From: PALSA-894 sp963828625
GTDB taxonomy: Bacteria > Pseudomonadota > Alphaproteobacteria > Rhizobiales > Xanthobacteraceae
Direction: 5' to 3'
Length of the DNA stretch: 64,000 nucleotides
NCBI GenBank assembly: GCA_963828625.1
Contig: CAWHEX010000001.1
Coordinates: 1-64,000 of the forward strand
Shown: positions 26,718 to 34,678 of the stretch, in pieces
Layout of the letters: each line of letters begins with the position of its first letter
How positions within the stretch are numbered: position 1 is the stretch's first letter
Notes under the pieces: generated by a model
Told to the model about the DNA's origin: nothing
The model's database searches: none
The model's input: the letters and a program-made list of their open reading frames with translations, nothing else
Position numbers and translations under genes: made by a program

Positions 26718-26969
26718 ATGGCTGGCTTGAAGCTGAGCAAATCGGCTGTGGGATTTAGCGGCGCAACCATCATGGTGGCCGCGATGCTGAGCATCGTTCT
26801 TGCCTACCTTGTCGTCACTTACACGACAACGAGCGTTATCGTGGCACTGCTCGCGACAGCAATCGTCGTTCTGACTGCGGGCACGCCCTACCTTTACATG
26901 CGACGACGTTGCGCTCGCGAGGCGTGCGAGAGGGAGGTTGCCCGCGCAGCCGCCGTGACGTCTAAGTAG
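26718..26969 (+). CDS. Small two-helix membrane protein, unknown
   Basis: An 83-residue protein from ATG 26718 (GGAGGGATAGT upstream). Two hydrophobic segments (GATIMVAAMLSIVLAYLVV and SVIVALLATAIVVLTAG) are followed by a basic, Cys-containing tail (MRRRCAREACEREVARAA) likely in the cytosol. No family recognised. It is probably co-transcribed with the gene at 26058. Confidence 0.6.
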   Translation: MAGLKLSKSAVGFSGATIMVAAMLSIVLAYLVVTYTTTSVIVALLATAIVVLTAGTPYLYMRRRCAREACEREVARAAAVTSK

Positions 26970-27035
26970 ATTTCTGCCGCGCCGCGAAGCCAACAAGTCT
27001 GGCCACTCCCCGAAGCTATCCGCCGATTGAGACCG

Positions 27036-27387
27036 TGGCGAACAACACGCCAAACGGACCCCTTGGGCGTGATCAATCCCGGCGCCAGATCACCCTCCCG
27101 CGTCGATCGTGGCCGAGCGGCGCGCCTAGAAGGCGAAGCAATTGGAACGCAGCCTCAAACTCGGTATCGGGCGCGCACCTGTAGACTCGCTGGTCTTCGC
27201 CCGCTGGAACGGGTCGACACGCTCGCCCCACTGGCTCACGCAGAAATTCGGCTTGATGACGATCAGCCCGCCTCTGCCACGGCTCGCCGGTGATCACACT
27301 GCGGACCTGCGGCCATTTGTTCGGCAACACCGATGGCGCGCAGCCGAAATCACGGAAGCGACGTTTGCGAAGGTGCGGGCGCAGTGA
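27036..27387 (+). pseudogene. Decayed site-specific tyrosine recombinase (phage-type integrase)
   Basis: No single open frame, but reading across frames recovers the C-terminal half of a phage-type integrase in the right order: RQITLP (from 27083), ASIVAE, a TAG stop at 27127, QLERSLKLGIGRAPVDSLVF (from 27139), GSTRSPHWLTQKFGL, then in the next frame GSPVITLRTCGHLFGNTD (from 27281), and finally AAEITEATFAKVRAQ. The catalytic tyrosine of the YGHLF motif is Cys here (TGC at 27308-27310). The R-H-x-x-R block that should lie between QKFGL and GSPV is missing, which implies a deletion of roughly 40 codons. The gene is thus inactive. It ends 76 bases before the intact tRNA-Thr, as expected of an integrase beside its attachment site. 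Confidence 0.8.
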
Positions 27388-27463
27388 TATTTGACGGCGC
27401 AGGCGGCTCCGGGTGGCAATCCGGTGGCAATTCCGCCTGCGACGTTCAAGAAGTGCCCAATTG

Positions 27464-27538
27464 GCCGGATTAGCTCAGCGGTAGAGCAGCGGTTTTGTAA
27501 ACCGTTGGTCGGGGGTTCAATTCCCTCATCCGGCACCA
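27464..27538 (+). tRNA. tRNA-Thr (anticodon TGT)
   Basis: Acceptor GCCGGAT/ATCCGGC, D-arm GCTC/GAGC, anticodon stem GCGGT/ACCGT with loop TTTGTAA (TGT), T-arm GGGGG-TTCAATT-CCCTC and encoded ACCA. It is complete and normally spaced. Its 5' half is repeated at 25813. Confidence 0.95.
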
Positions 27539-27627
27539 GTTCCTGGGTCAGGCGGCGCGTACCTGGCGTGAAGAATTGTCCAGAGCTGCCTTTGCTTTCC
27601 GGCTTAAGGCCTGCATAAGAAGACCTC

Positions 27628-27813
27628 ATGGCAAAAGCAAAAGTCGAATTCAGGCCGAAGCGCATCGAAGAGGGTGACTGGCAGATCGTTGCCCAGTATC
27701 CCGGATTAGAAGACCGCCTCATCAAGGGGCTTACGAGCCGGGAAGACTGCTACGACTGGCTCAACGGAACCCGCAAGATCGAGTGGCTGCGCTCTCAGGG
27801 CTACGCCAAGTGA
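27628..27813 (+). CDS. Small conserved hypothetical protein
   Basis: A 61-residue soluble protein from ATG 27628 (AAGAAGA upstream). A basic start (MAKAKVEFRPKRIEEGDWQI) is followed by REDCYDWLNGTRKIEWLRSQ. The compact alpha/beta pattern with two to three Trp resembles short proteins seen in many rhizobia, but I cannot name the family. The nearest neighbours are tRNA-Thr upstream and a convergent zinc-ribbon gene downstream. Confidence 0.55.
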   Translation: MAKAKVEFRPKRIEEGDWQIVAQYPGLEDRLIKGLTSREDCYDWLNGTRKIEWLRSQGYAK

Positions 27814-27858
27814 CCTAGCGCGCGTCCGGTGTTCCGCCCCGCCTTGTGAAACCGCCCG

Positions 27859-28089
27859 CTACACGAACATCGCGCAGGTGATCGCGCCTTCGCGCAAGGG
27901 GAGCGAGGCGAGCCAGTACGTGCTCCCGACAGTCTTGCCGTCCTCCTGCACCAGCACGATGCGGTCGCAGGCCGCGCAATGGTGGATTGCATGTCCCTCA
28001 AGGGATTGCAGCACCGGCACGCTCGGCACGCGTTCCATCTCGGTATCGCATACGACGCAGATGAATAGCCCCGATGGCGAGTCTTGCAT
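27859..28089 (-). CDS. Small zinc-ribbon-like protein
   Basis: A 76-residue protein from ATG 28089, preceded by a good GGGAGGTGG site. Two Cys pairs, CVVCDTEM (residues about 11-14) and HHCAACDR (about 36-43), form a probable treble-clef or zinc-ribbon site. The C-terminal half (GSTYWLASLPLREGAITC) is mixed. Upstream in-frame sequence to 28185 lacks a ribosome site. Role unknown; similar short proteins are common in Bradyrhizobiaceae-type genomes. Confidence 0.6.
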   Translation of the reverse strand: MQDSPSGLFICVVCDTEMERVPSVPVLQSLEGHAIHHCAACDRIVLVQEDGKTVGSTYWLASLPLREGAITCAMFV

Positions 28090-28287
28090 TGTCCACCTCC
28101 CGCATTCTGCCCGTCGCCTGCGTAATGCCGAAGTGAGGTGAGTGTTTGTCCGTACGTATCCGTGCACCGCTTTAAGCGCGCGCACGGTGAATACGAAGCA
28201 ATTGAATCAAGTAGCCGTCGCGGCGTGCCTGTGGCGCTGTGAAATTTCCTCACAAAGACGCCTCATTCTGCAGCCATTGCGGCAACA

Positions 28288-28873
28288 ATGCGCAAGACGA
28301 TCATCGCCGCCGTCGCACTCCTTCTTGTTGTGATCGCGTGGCTCGCCTGGCCGCTGATCGGCCTGCACGATCTTGCGCGTGCCGCGCAGTCGGGCGATGT
28401 CGCGCGCATCGAGCAGCGGCTGGACTTCGAGGCGCTCGGCCGCTCGCTCAGCGGACAGCTCGTGCGCACTTATGCCGAGTTGTCCGGCACACCCGTCAAC
28501 CGCGGCGGTCTGCTGGCCGGCATCGCTTCGGCGGTTGCCGATCCGATCGTTGCGCGGTTCGTCTCGCGCATCGCGCTGGCCGAAGCTCGTGCAGAAAGGC
28601 TGGCCGACCGAAGTGCTTGGCGAACGCCCGCCTTCGTTTCAGGGACTGAACTGGAACGCGCTCGGCGGCATCGGGCCGCTCTACATGAACGCGAGTTACG
28701 GGATCGGAACATTCCAACTCTGGATTCCGCTCGATCAGCCGCGTCCACGCCAGTTCCGCATTCATCTCGCGCTCAGCGGCTGGACCTGGAAGGTCTCCGG
28801 CCTCGACCTTCCGCCCGAATTGCTGGAGCGGCTGGTGCGCGAACTGCTGAAGCAACAAGGCAGGCTCGGTTAG
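28288..28873 (+). CDS. DUF2939-like secreted/membrane-anchored protein, frameshifted as read
   Basis: ATG 28288 gives an N-terminal signal anchor (MRKTIIAAVALLLVVIAWLA) followed by LHDLARAAQSGDVARIEQRL DFEALGRSL, the opening typical of DUF2939 proteins. One extra base near 28580 breaks the frame after RFVSRIALA. The continuation (KLVQKGWPTEVLGER, then GIGTFQLWIPLDQPRPRQFR, LSGWTWKVSGLDLPPELLER) runs to the stop at 28873. The restored protein has about 194 residues. Function unknown; the family is periplasmic. Confidence 0.7.
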
Positions 28874-28912
28874 CGATTGACGGGACTCAAGGGCACGCTC
28901 ATCCTCCGCGCC

Positions 28913-29221
28913 ATGCGCATCCTGCTGATCGCTTTCGCGCTTCTTGCCGCCCTTCCGGCGCAGGCCGGTTACGGCGGCCGCAACTTCGGCTTCTATAACG
29001 ATCCGCTGGTGTTCGGCATGACCAAGGAGCAGGTCGCCAACATCGTGCAGGCGCCGCTGATCTACCTGTCGGGCCCACGCGACTCCGAGCGCTATCTGGT
29101 CGAGCGGCCCGCGACCGTGCCGGGCTTCTATCCGGCCGACACGCACATCGTGCTCCAGTTCCGCCGCGGCCGCCTCACCGGCTGGCGCCGCGACTGGCAG
29201 ATGCGGCCCTTCTGGTTCTGA
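28913..29221 (+). CDS. Small secreted protein, unknown
   Basis: A 102-residue protein with signal peptide MRILLIAFALLAALPAQA cleaved before GYGGRN. The mature part has FYNDPLVFGMTKEQVANIVQ, the pattern of small outer-membrane-assembly (SmpA/OmlA) or BamE-like folds in which a short helix reads GMTKxQV. It continues PLIYLSGPRDSERYLVE and the RRGRLTGWRRDWQMRPFWF ending. The BamE-like assignment is a guess from this motif. ATG 28913 fits the signal peptide; an upstream in-frame start does not. Confidence 0.55.
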   Translation: MRILLIAFALLAALPAQAGYGGRNFGFYNDPLVFGMTKEQVANIVQAPLIYLSGPRDSERYLVERPATVPGFYPADTHIVLQFRRGRLTGWRRDWQMRPFWF

Positions 29222-29305
29222 CCCGCTGGCCGCGGCCCACCGGTTGGCTTATGAATCGGCTCAACACAGGCCGCATGGCCCAACACAATTCAGGGCGAGG
29301 AACCG

Positions 29306-30355
29306 ATGAGCACCAACCTCGGCACCATGGAAGAACTGCCGTCCGACTACCGGGACGCAGTCGCGAACGCGAACACGACGCCGCTGTGGCCGCTGATGCG
29401 CAAGGCGCTGCCGCATGACACGCCGGTGCCGCAAAGCAAAGCCTGCCTGTGGGCTTACGACACGGTCCGCCCTCTGCTGCTTCGCGCCGGTGAACTCACG
29501 CCGGTCGAGAAAGCCGAGCGGCGCGTGCTGATCCTCTCCGATCCCGGACGCGGACCCGGCGCGATGCGCGTTGCGGGTCCAATCTTCTGCGGCATGCAGC
29601 TTTTGCTTCCGGGCGAGAAAGCGCCCGCACACCGCCACACGCCGAGCGCCGCGCGTATCGCGATCGAGGGCGAAGGCGCCTACACCATCGTGAACGGCGA
29701 AAAGTGCATGATGGAGCCCGGCGACGTGATCCTCACGCCCGGCGGCGCGTGGCATGACCACGGCCATGACGGCAAAGGCCCGGTGATCTGGCTCGACGCG
29801 CTCGACCTGCCGCTGTTCATCGATCTCGAAGCCGCCTACTCGGTCGAGCGCGAATTGCAGGCACCGAAGAACCGCCCGGATGCGTCCGAAGTCGAATACG
29901 CGACGCCCGGCATGGTGCCGGCGCGGCGCAACGGCCACGCCCGCCCGACCTATCCGATGATGCGCTATCCGTGGGCGAACGCCGTGAAGGGCCTGCGCGC
30001 GCTTGCCGAGCACACGCCGCGTGGCGAACCGGTCGAACTCGATTACGTCAATCCGGAAACCGGCGATGCCTGCCTGCCGACGATGGGCTTCACCGCCATG
30101 ATGCTGCGCGCGGGCGAGACCGTGAAGCCGCCGCTGCGTTCGACGAGCGCCGTGCATCACGTGGTCGAAGGCTCGGGCAAGTCGACGATCAACGGCGAGA
30201 CGTTCGTCTGGAAGCAGGGCGACACGTTCTCGGCCCCCTGCTTTGCGCTGATCGAGCACGCAGCCGCCAGGGAGCCCGCGTTCCTGATCCGCGTGCACGA
30301 CACGCCGTTGCAGCAGAAACTGAATTACTACGAGGAACGTCCGCGGCCGCAATAA
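29306..30355 (+). CDS. Gentisate 1,2-dioxygenase family protein (bicupin)
   Basis: Predicted Fe(II) ring-cleavage dioxygenase converting gentisate to maleylpyruvate. The 349-residue length and bicupin layout match the family. The first cupin has the metal-binding HRHTPSAARIAIEGEG and later HDHGHDGKGP; the second, lacking most ligands, has HHVVEGSGKSTINGE and WKQGDTFSAP. The SDPGRGPGAMR region is also typical. Salicylate or 1-hydroxy-2-naphthoate dioxygenases are close relatives, so the substrate is not certain. It begins a plus-strand cluster with transporters and an IclR regulator. No maleylpyruvate isomerase or fumarylpyruvate hydrolase is in the window. Confidence 0.85.
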   Translation: MSTNLGTMEELPSDYRDAVANANTTPLWPLMRKALPHDTPVPQSKACLWAYDTVRPLLLRAGELTPVEKAERRVLILSDPGRGPGAMRVAGPIFCGMQLLLPGEKAPAHRHTPSAARIAIEGEGAYTIVNGEKCMMEPGDVILTPGGAWHDHGHDGKGPVIWLDALDLPLFIDLEAAYSVERELQAPKNRPDASEVEYATPGMVPARRNGHARPTYPMMRYPWANAVKGLRALAEHTPRGEPVELDYVNPETGDACLPTMGFTAMMLRAGETVKPPLRSTSAVHHVVEGSGKSTINGETFVWKQGDTFSAPCFALIEHAAAREPAFLIRVHDTPLQQKLNYYEERPRPQ

Positions 30356-30388
30356 CCGCGGAATTCATATCGCCTCGGGAGGGCGCTC

Positions 30389-31396
30389 ATGAAGAAGCTC
30401 GTCGTCGCGGCCGCTCTGGCCGCGCTTGTCTGCACGTCCGCGAGCGGCGCGACGCTCGACACCATCAAGCAGCGCGGCACGGTCAATTGCGGCACCGCGC
30501 CGAACCTGCCGGGCTTCGCCTACACGGACGACAAGAACGTGCGGCGTGGCTTCGATGTCGACACCTGCCGCGCGCTCGCCGCGGCCGTGCTCGGCGACGC
30601 CGACAAGGTGCAGCTCTCCCCGCTCAATCTGCGTGACGGATTCGCCACGCTGACCACCGGCGGCGTCGATGTGCTCACCCATCGCCTGACCTGGACCTAC
30701 AACCGCGATAACGGCGGCGGCCTCGATTTCGTGATGACGATCTATTACGACGGTCAGGGCTTCATGGTGCCGAAGGCCATGAACGTCAAAAGCGTCAACG
30801 AGCTGAAAGGCGCATCGATCTGCGTCGCGCAGGGCTCGACCACCGAGCTCAACATCGCGGACTATTTCCGCGCGCGGAAAATGGACTACCGCATCGTCAC
30901 GTTCCAGGACCTCGACGAGGCGCGCAACGCCTACGACCAGGGCCGCTGCGACGCCTGGACCAACGACCGCTCCGCGCTCGCCGCGCGCGGCCTGCAACTG
31001 AAGAACCGCGACGCGCACGTCATTCTGCCGGAGATCATCTCGAAGGAGCCGATCGGGCCTATTGTTCGGCAAAATGATAGCCAATGGGCGCACATCGTGC
31101 GCTGGACCTTCTTCGCGCTGATCGCCGCGGAAGAACTCGGCATCACGCAAGCGAACGTCGACGAGATGCTCAAGAGCGACGTGCCCGAAGTGAAACGGCT
31201 GCTCGGCGTCGGCGACGACCTCGGGCAGAAGAACGGCCTCACGGCCGATTGGGCCTACAAGGCGATCAAGCAGGTCGGAAACTACGGCGAGATCTTCGAC
31301 CGTCACCTCGGGCCAAAGACGCGCCTCGGGCTGAGCCGTGGCCTCAACACGCTTTGGAAGGACGGCGGGCTGCTGATCGCGCCACCGTTCCGCTGA
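30389..31396 (+). CDS. Amino-acid ABC transporter substrate-binding protein, AapJ-like
   Basis: Periplasmic binding protein of 335 residues with signal peptide MKKLVVAAALAALVCTSASG. The family-3 binding-protein signature appears in RRGFDVDTCRALAAAVLGD, and the AapJ-specific blocks are present (TTGGVDVLTHRLTWTYNRD, TNDRSALAARG, LPEIISKEPIGP). In Rhizobium AapJQMP imports a broad range of L-amino acids. Here the gene sits 33 bases after a gentisate-dioxygenase gene and 16 before the first permease, so the ligand may be an aromatic or amino-benzoate type compound rather than a plain amino acid; that is inference. Confidence 0.88.
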   Translation: MKKLVVAAALAALVCTSASGATLDTIKQRGTVNCGTAPNLPGFAYTDDKNVRRGFDVDTCRALAAAVLGDADKVQLSPLNLRDGFATLTTGGVDVLTHRLTWTYNRDNGGGLDFVMTIYYDGQGFMVPKAMNVKSVNELKGASICVAQGSTTELNIADYFRARKMDYRIVTFQDLDEARNAYDQGRCDAWTNDRSALAARGLQLKNRDAHVILPEIISKEPIGPIVRQNDSQWAHIVRWTFFALIAAEELGITQANVDEMLKSDVPEVKRLLGVGDDLGQKNGLTADWAYKAIKQVGNYGEIFDRHLGPKTRLGLSRGLNTLWKDGGLLIAPPFR

Positions 31397-31412
31397 GCCT
31401 CGCAATTCCGAA

Positions 31413-32606
31413 ATGGCGATCGAGGCGCTAGCGCCCCCGCGCCGCACGCGCTTCGCGCTGCCGCAGGGATCGCGCGCATGGCAGGCGTTCGCCGTTCAGG
31501 CCGTCGTGCTCCTTGCGATCGTGGCGTTCATTGTCTGGATCGCCGCGAACATCGTCACCAACATCACGCGGCTGAACATCAACACCGGCTTCTCGTTCCT
31601 GTCGCGTCCGGCCGGGTTCGAGATCGCGCAGAAGCTCATCAATTTCGGTGACGCGGCAACCTATTTCGACGTGTTTCTGATTGCGCTGATCAACACCGTC
31701 GTGCTGACGGCGGTCGCGATCTTCTTTGCCACGATCCTCGGCTTCGTCATCGGGCTCGCGCGGCTTTCCAGCAATCAGCTCGTGGCAGGTGTCGCCACCG
31801 CCTACGTGGAGATCATCCGAAACATTCCGCTGCTGCTGCAGCTTTTCTACTGGTACTTCGCGGTGCTGCGTCCGCTGCCAAATCCGCGCCAGTCCGTGAA
31901 CTTCTTCGACATCGCGTTCATCAACAAGCGCGGCCTCTATTTGCCCTATCCGGTGTTCGAGCCCGGCTTTGGCGCGCTCTTCGCCACGATCCTGCTGATG
32001 ATCGTCGCCGCCACGGGGCTCGCCTGGATGAACGCGCGCCATCGCGCGCGCACCGGCACCTCGCTGCACAGCGTGCGCGCGATTGCGTTGCTGCTGCTCG
32101 CACCGCCCGTCATCGTGGCGTGGCTCACCGGCTTTCCGCTTTCATGGGATGTGCCGCATCTCGCCGGCTTCAATTTCAACGGCGGCATGGCCGTCATCCC
32201 TGAATTCGTCGCGATGGCGCTCGCGCTCTCGCTCTATGGCGCCGCATACATCGCCGAGATCGTTCGCTCCGGCATCCGCGCGGTACCGGCAGGCCAGATC
32301 GACGCCGGCCGCGCGATCGGGCTGCGGCCCGGCCCGATCAGCCGCATGATCGTGATCCCGCAGGCGCTGCGCGTGATCCTGCCGCCGCTCGGCACGCAAT
32401 ACATCGTGCTGCTGAAGAATTCCTCGTTGGCCGCCGCCATCGCCTACCCGGATCTGATGCTGGTGTTCGCCGGCACCGTGCTGAACCAGACCGGCCAGCC
32501 GCTCGAGGTGATGCTCGTCACGATGGCGAGTTACGTGCTGATCGGACTCATCATCGGGGCGGCGATCAACCTGCTCAACCGCCGCGTCCAACTGGTGGAG
32601 CGCTGA
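31413..32606 (+). CDS. Amino-acid ABC transporter permease, AapQ-like
   Basis: Inner-membrane permease of 397 residues, the long form typical of AapQ. The first helix is followed by a large extracytoplasmic loop (NIVTNITRLNINTGFSFLSR). The BPD_transp_1 core contains ATAYVEIIRNIPLLLQLFYW and the EAA loop IVRSGIRAVPAGQIDAG. It ends with a helix followed by NLLNRRVQLVER. The gene starts 16 bases after the binding protein and stops two bases before the next permease, showing one operon. Confidence 0.9.
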   Translation: MAIEALAPPRRTRFALPQGSRAWQAFAVQAVVLLAIVAFIVWIAANIVTNITRLNINTGFSFLSRPAGFEIAQKLINFGDAATYFDVFLIALINTVVLTAVAIFFATILGFVIGLARLSSNQLVAGVATAYVEIIRNIPLLLQLFYWYFAVLRPLPNPRQSVNFFDIAFINKRGLYLPYPVFEPGFGALFATILLMIVAATGLAWMNARHRARTGTSLHSVRAIALLLLAPPVIVAWLTGFPLSWDVPHLAGFNFNGGMAVIPEFVAMALALSLYGAAYIAEIVRSGIRAVPAGQIDAGRAIGLRPGPISRMIVIPQALRVILPPLGTQYIVLLKNSSLAAAIAYPDLMLVFAGTVLNQTGQPLEVMLVTMASYVLIGLIIGAAINLLNRRVQLVER

Positions 32607-32608
32607 GC

Positions 32609-33688
32609 ATGGGCAAGCTCGTGCCGTTCCTGAAAAGCTGCGTCCGCACGCCGCTCAACGCCGTGCTCACGATCCTCACGCTCGCGCTGCTCGCGTGGCT
32701 GCTGCCCGAGATCATCAAGTGGTCGCTGCTCGACGCCGTGTGGACGGGAAATTCGAGCAAAGCCTGCGAAGGTCACGACGCGGCCTGCTGGGTGTTCATT
32801 CGACTGCGCTTCGACCAGTTGCTCTATGGCCCCTACCCGGCGTCCGAGCGTTGGCGCGTCGATCTGGTCGCGCTGCTCGCCGTGATCTCCATCGGCCTGA
32901 TGCTGATGCCGGTGCGCCGCGCCGGAACGCGCAGGCTGATCGCGCTCGCGCTGCTCTGCCTGCTCCCCGTGCTGGCTGCGCCGCTGCTCGCGGGCGGCGT
33001 CTTCGGTCTGCGGCGCGTCCCGACCGTCGAGTGGGGCGGCATCATGCTCAACCTCGTGATGGCCGCGTGGTCGATCGCGACCGCATTGCCCCTCGGCCTG
33101 CTGCTCGCACTCGGCCGCCGCTCGAAGCTGCCGGTGATCTCCTACGCCTGCGCCGCCTTTATCGAACTGTGGCGCAGCCTGCCGCTGATCGGCGTGCTGT
33201 TTCTCGCCGTGGTGATGTTTCCATTGTTCGTGCCCGCGGGATTTGAATCCGACAAGCTGGTGCGCGCGCTGATCGCGTTCACGCTGTTCAACGCCGCGAT
33301 TTTCGCCGAGGTGTTCCGCGGCGGCCTGCAGGCGATCCCGCTCGGCCAGTATGAAGCCGCGCGCAGCCTCGGGCTCGGCTACTGGCGCACCACCGGCTTC
33401 GTCGTGCTGCCGCAGGTCATCCGCATCGTGATGCCCGGCATGATCAACACCTGCGTGTCGATCATCAAGGAAACGACCGTGGTGCTCATCATTGGCCTGG
33501 TCGAATTCCTCACGGTGCTGCAATTCGCCTTCGCGGACCCCGAATGGCTGATCGGCGATCAGGTGCGCTCGACCGGCTACCTGTTCGCCGCGATCGTGTT
33601 CTGGTCGCTCTGCTTTGCGCTCTCGCGCTACAGCGCACGGCTGGACCGGAGCCGCGGCATGCGCCCCACGCCCGCCCGCGCTGCCTAG
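32609..33688 (+). CDS. Amino-acid ABC transporter permease, AapM-like
   Basis: Second permease of the heterodimeric channel, 359 residues. After an N-terminal helix (AVLTILTLALLAWLLPEIIK) and a loop with Cys (GHDAACWVFIRLRFDQLLYG) come three further helices, then the transport core with AAFIELWRSLPLIGVLFLA and the EAA loop VFRGGLQAIPLGQYEAARS. The order J-Q-M is standard, but the ATPase (AapP) that should follow is absent: the next gene is a regulator. Confidence 0.9.
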   Translation: MGKLVPFLKSCVRTPLNAVLTILTLALLAWLLPEIIKWSLLDAVWTGNSSKACEGHDAACWVFIRLRFDQLLYGPYPASERWRVDLVALLAVISIGLMLMPVRRAGTRRLIALALLCLLPVLAAPLLAGGVFGLRRVPTVEWGGIMLNLVMAAWSIATALPLGLLLALGRRSKLPVISYACAAFIELWRSLPLIGVLFLAVVMFPLFVPAGFESDKLVRALIAFTLFNAAIFAEVFRGGLQAIPLGQYEAARSLGLGYWRTTGFVVLPQVIRIVMPGMINTCVSIIKETTVVLIIGLVEFLTVLQFAFADPEWLIGDQVRSTGYLFAAIVFWSLCFALSRYSARLDRSRGMRPTPARAA

Positions 33689-33786
33689 GTTTCAACATGG
33701 CGAAACCAAAGTTCGCCATTTCATAATGCGCTTGACTCCCCCCGCATGCCCCTATTTCCTTCCGCCGCTTAACAAAACGCGGGGAA

Positions 33787-34663
33787 ATGCCGGTGGATGA
33801 ACGGACGCTTCGTGGCCGCGCGATCGTTGTGGACCCGGGACCGACCAAGCCGGCCCGTGACCGTTCCGAACGCCACAGTATCCAGTCGGTCGATCGCGCC
33901 ATCACCCTGATCGAGGCCATTGCCGACGCCGGCGGCGAGTGCTCGCTGACCGAACTGTCCCACCGTACCCAGCTCAATATTTCGACCTGCCATCACCTGC
34001 TCTCAACGCTGGTCCACCGTGGCTACGTCGCCAAGGTTCCGGTCCGGCGTTCCTACGCGCTCGGCGCGCGCATCCTTTTTCTCAGCAACGCGTGCCTGCG
34101 ACAGGTCGATCTTCCGGCGCGGGCTGCGCCCTTCATCGAGCAGATCAACGAGAAGACCGGCGAGACTGTGCACCTCGCGGTGCTTCAGGGCGACGCCATG
34201 ATGAAGGTCGCCAAACGCGAGTCGCGTCATCCTGTGCGCGTCGATACCGGCACGCTCGGCAAGACCGATGCGCCGCATGCGACTGCCTCCGGCAAGGCGA
34301 TGCTGGCGTGGCTGCCCGAGGACGACATGCGGCGCGTGCTCGCGCAGGGGCTCACCCGCTACACGCCGAAGACCATCGTCGAGTGGCCGAGCCTGATCGA
34401 GGCGCTGCGTCACGTGCGCCGCAACGGCTTCGCGATGGACGACGAAGAGTATCAGCCGGGTGTGATCTGCATCGGCGCCGCTATCCGCGACCATAACGGC
34501 GCGGTCGTCGGCGCGATCAGCGCCTCGACGCCGGCCATGCGCGCGAGCGACGATCATCTTGTCACTGGTGCGCGAGGAGGTCGTCGCGGCCGTCCGCGCG
34601 CTGTCCGCCGAACTCGGCGAAGCCGGTTCGAAATTGCAACGTTCGCCCGCCGCAGCCGAATAG
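33787..34663 (+). CDS. IclR family transcriptional regulator, frameshifted near its C-terminus
   Basis: Regulator of about 291 residues. Winged-helix domain about 35-95 (SIQSVDRAITLIEAIADAGG, LTELSHRTQLNISTCHHLL, GYVAKVPVRRSYALG); effector-binding domain 110-270 (LRQVDLPARAAPFIEQINEK, HATASGKAMLAWLPEDDMRR, GFAMDDEEYQPGVICIGAAI). One extra base near 34560 breaks the frame after ASDDHL; the true end is SLVREEVVAAVRALSAELGE to the TAG at 34661-34663. IclR proteins usually control adjacent catabolic operons in response to aromatic or organic-acid ligands, so it probably governs this cluster. Confidence 0.85.
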
Positions 34664-34678
34664 ATCAGGAGCACGACC

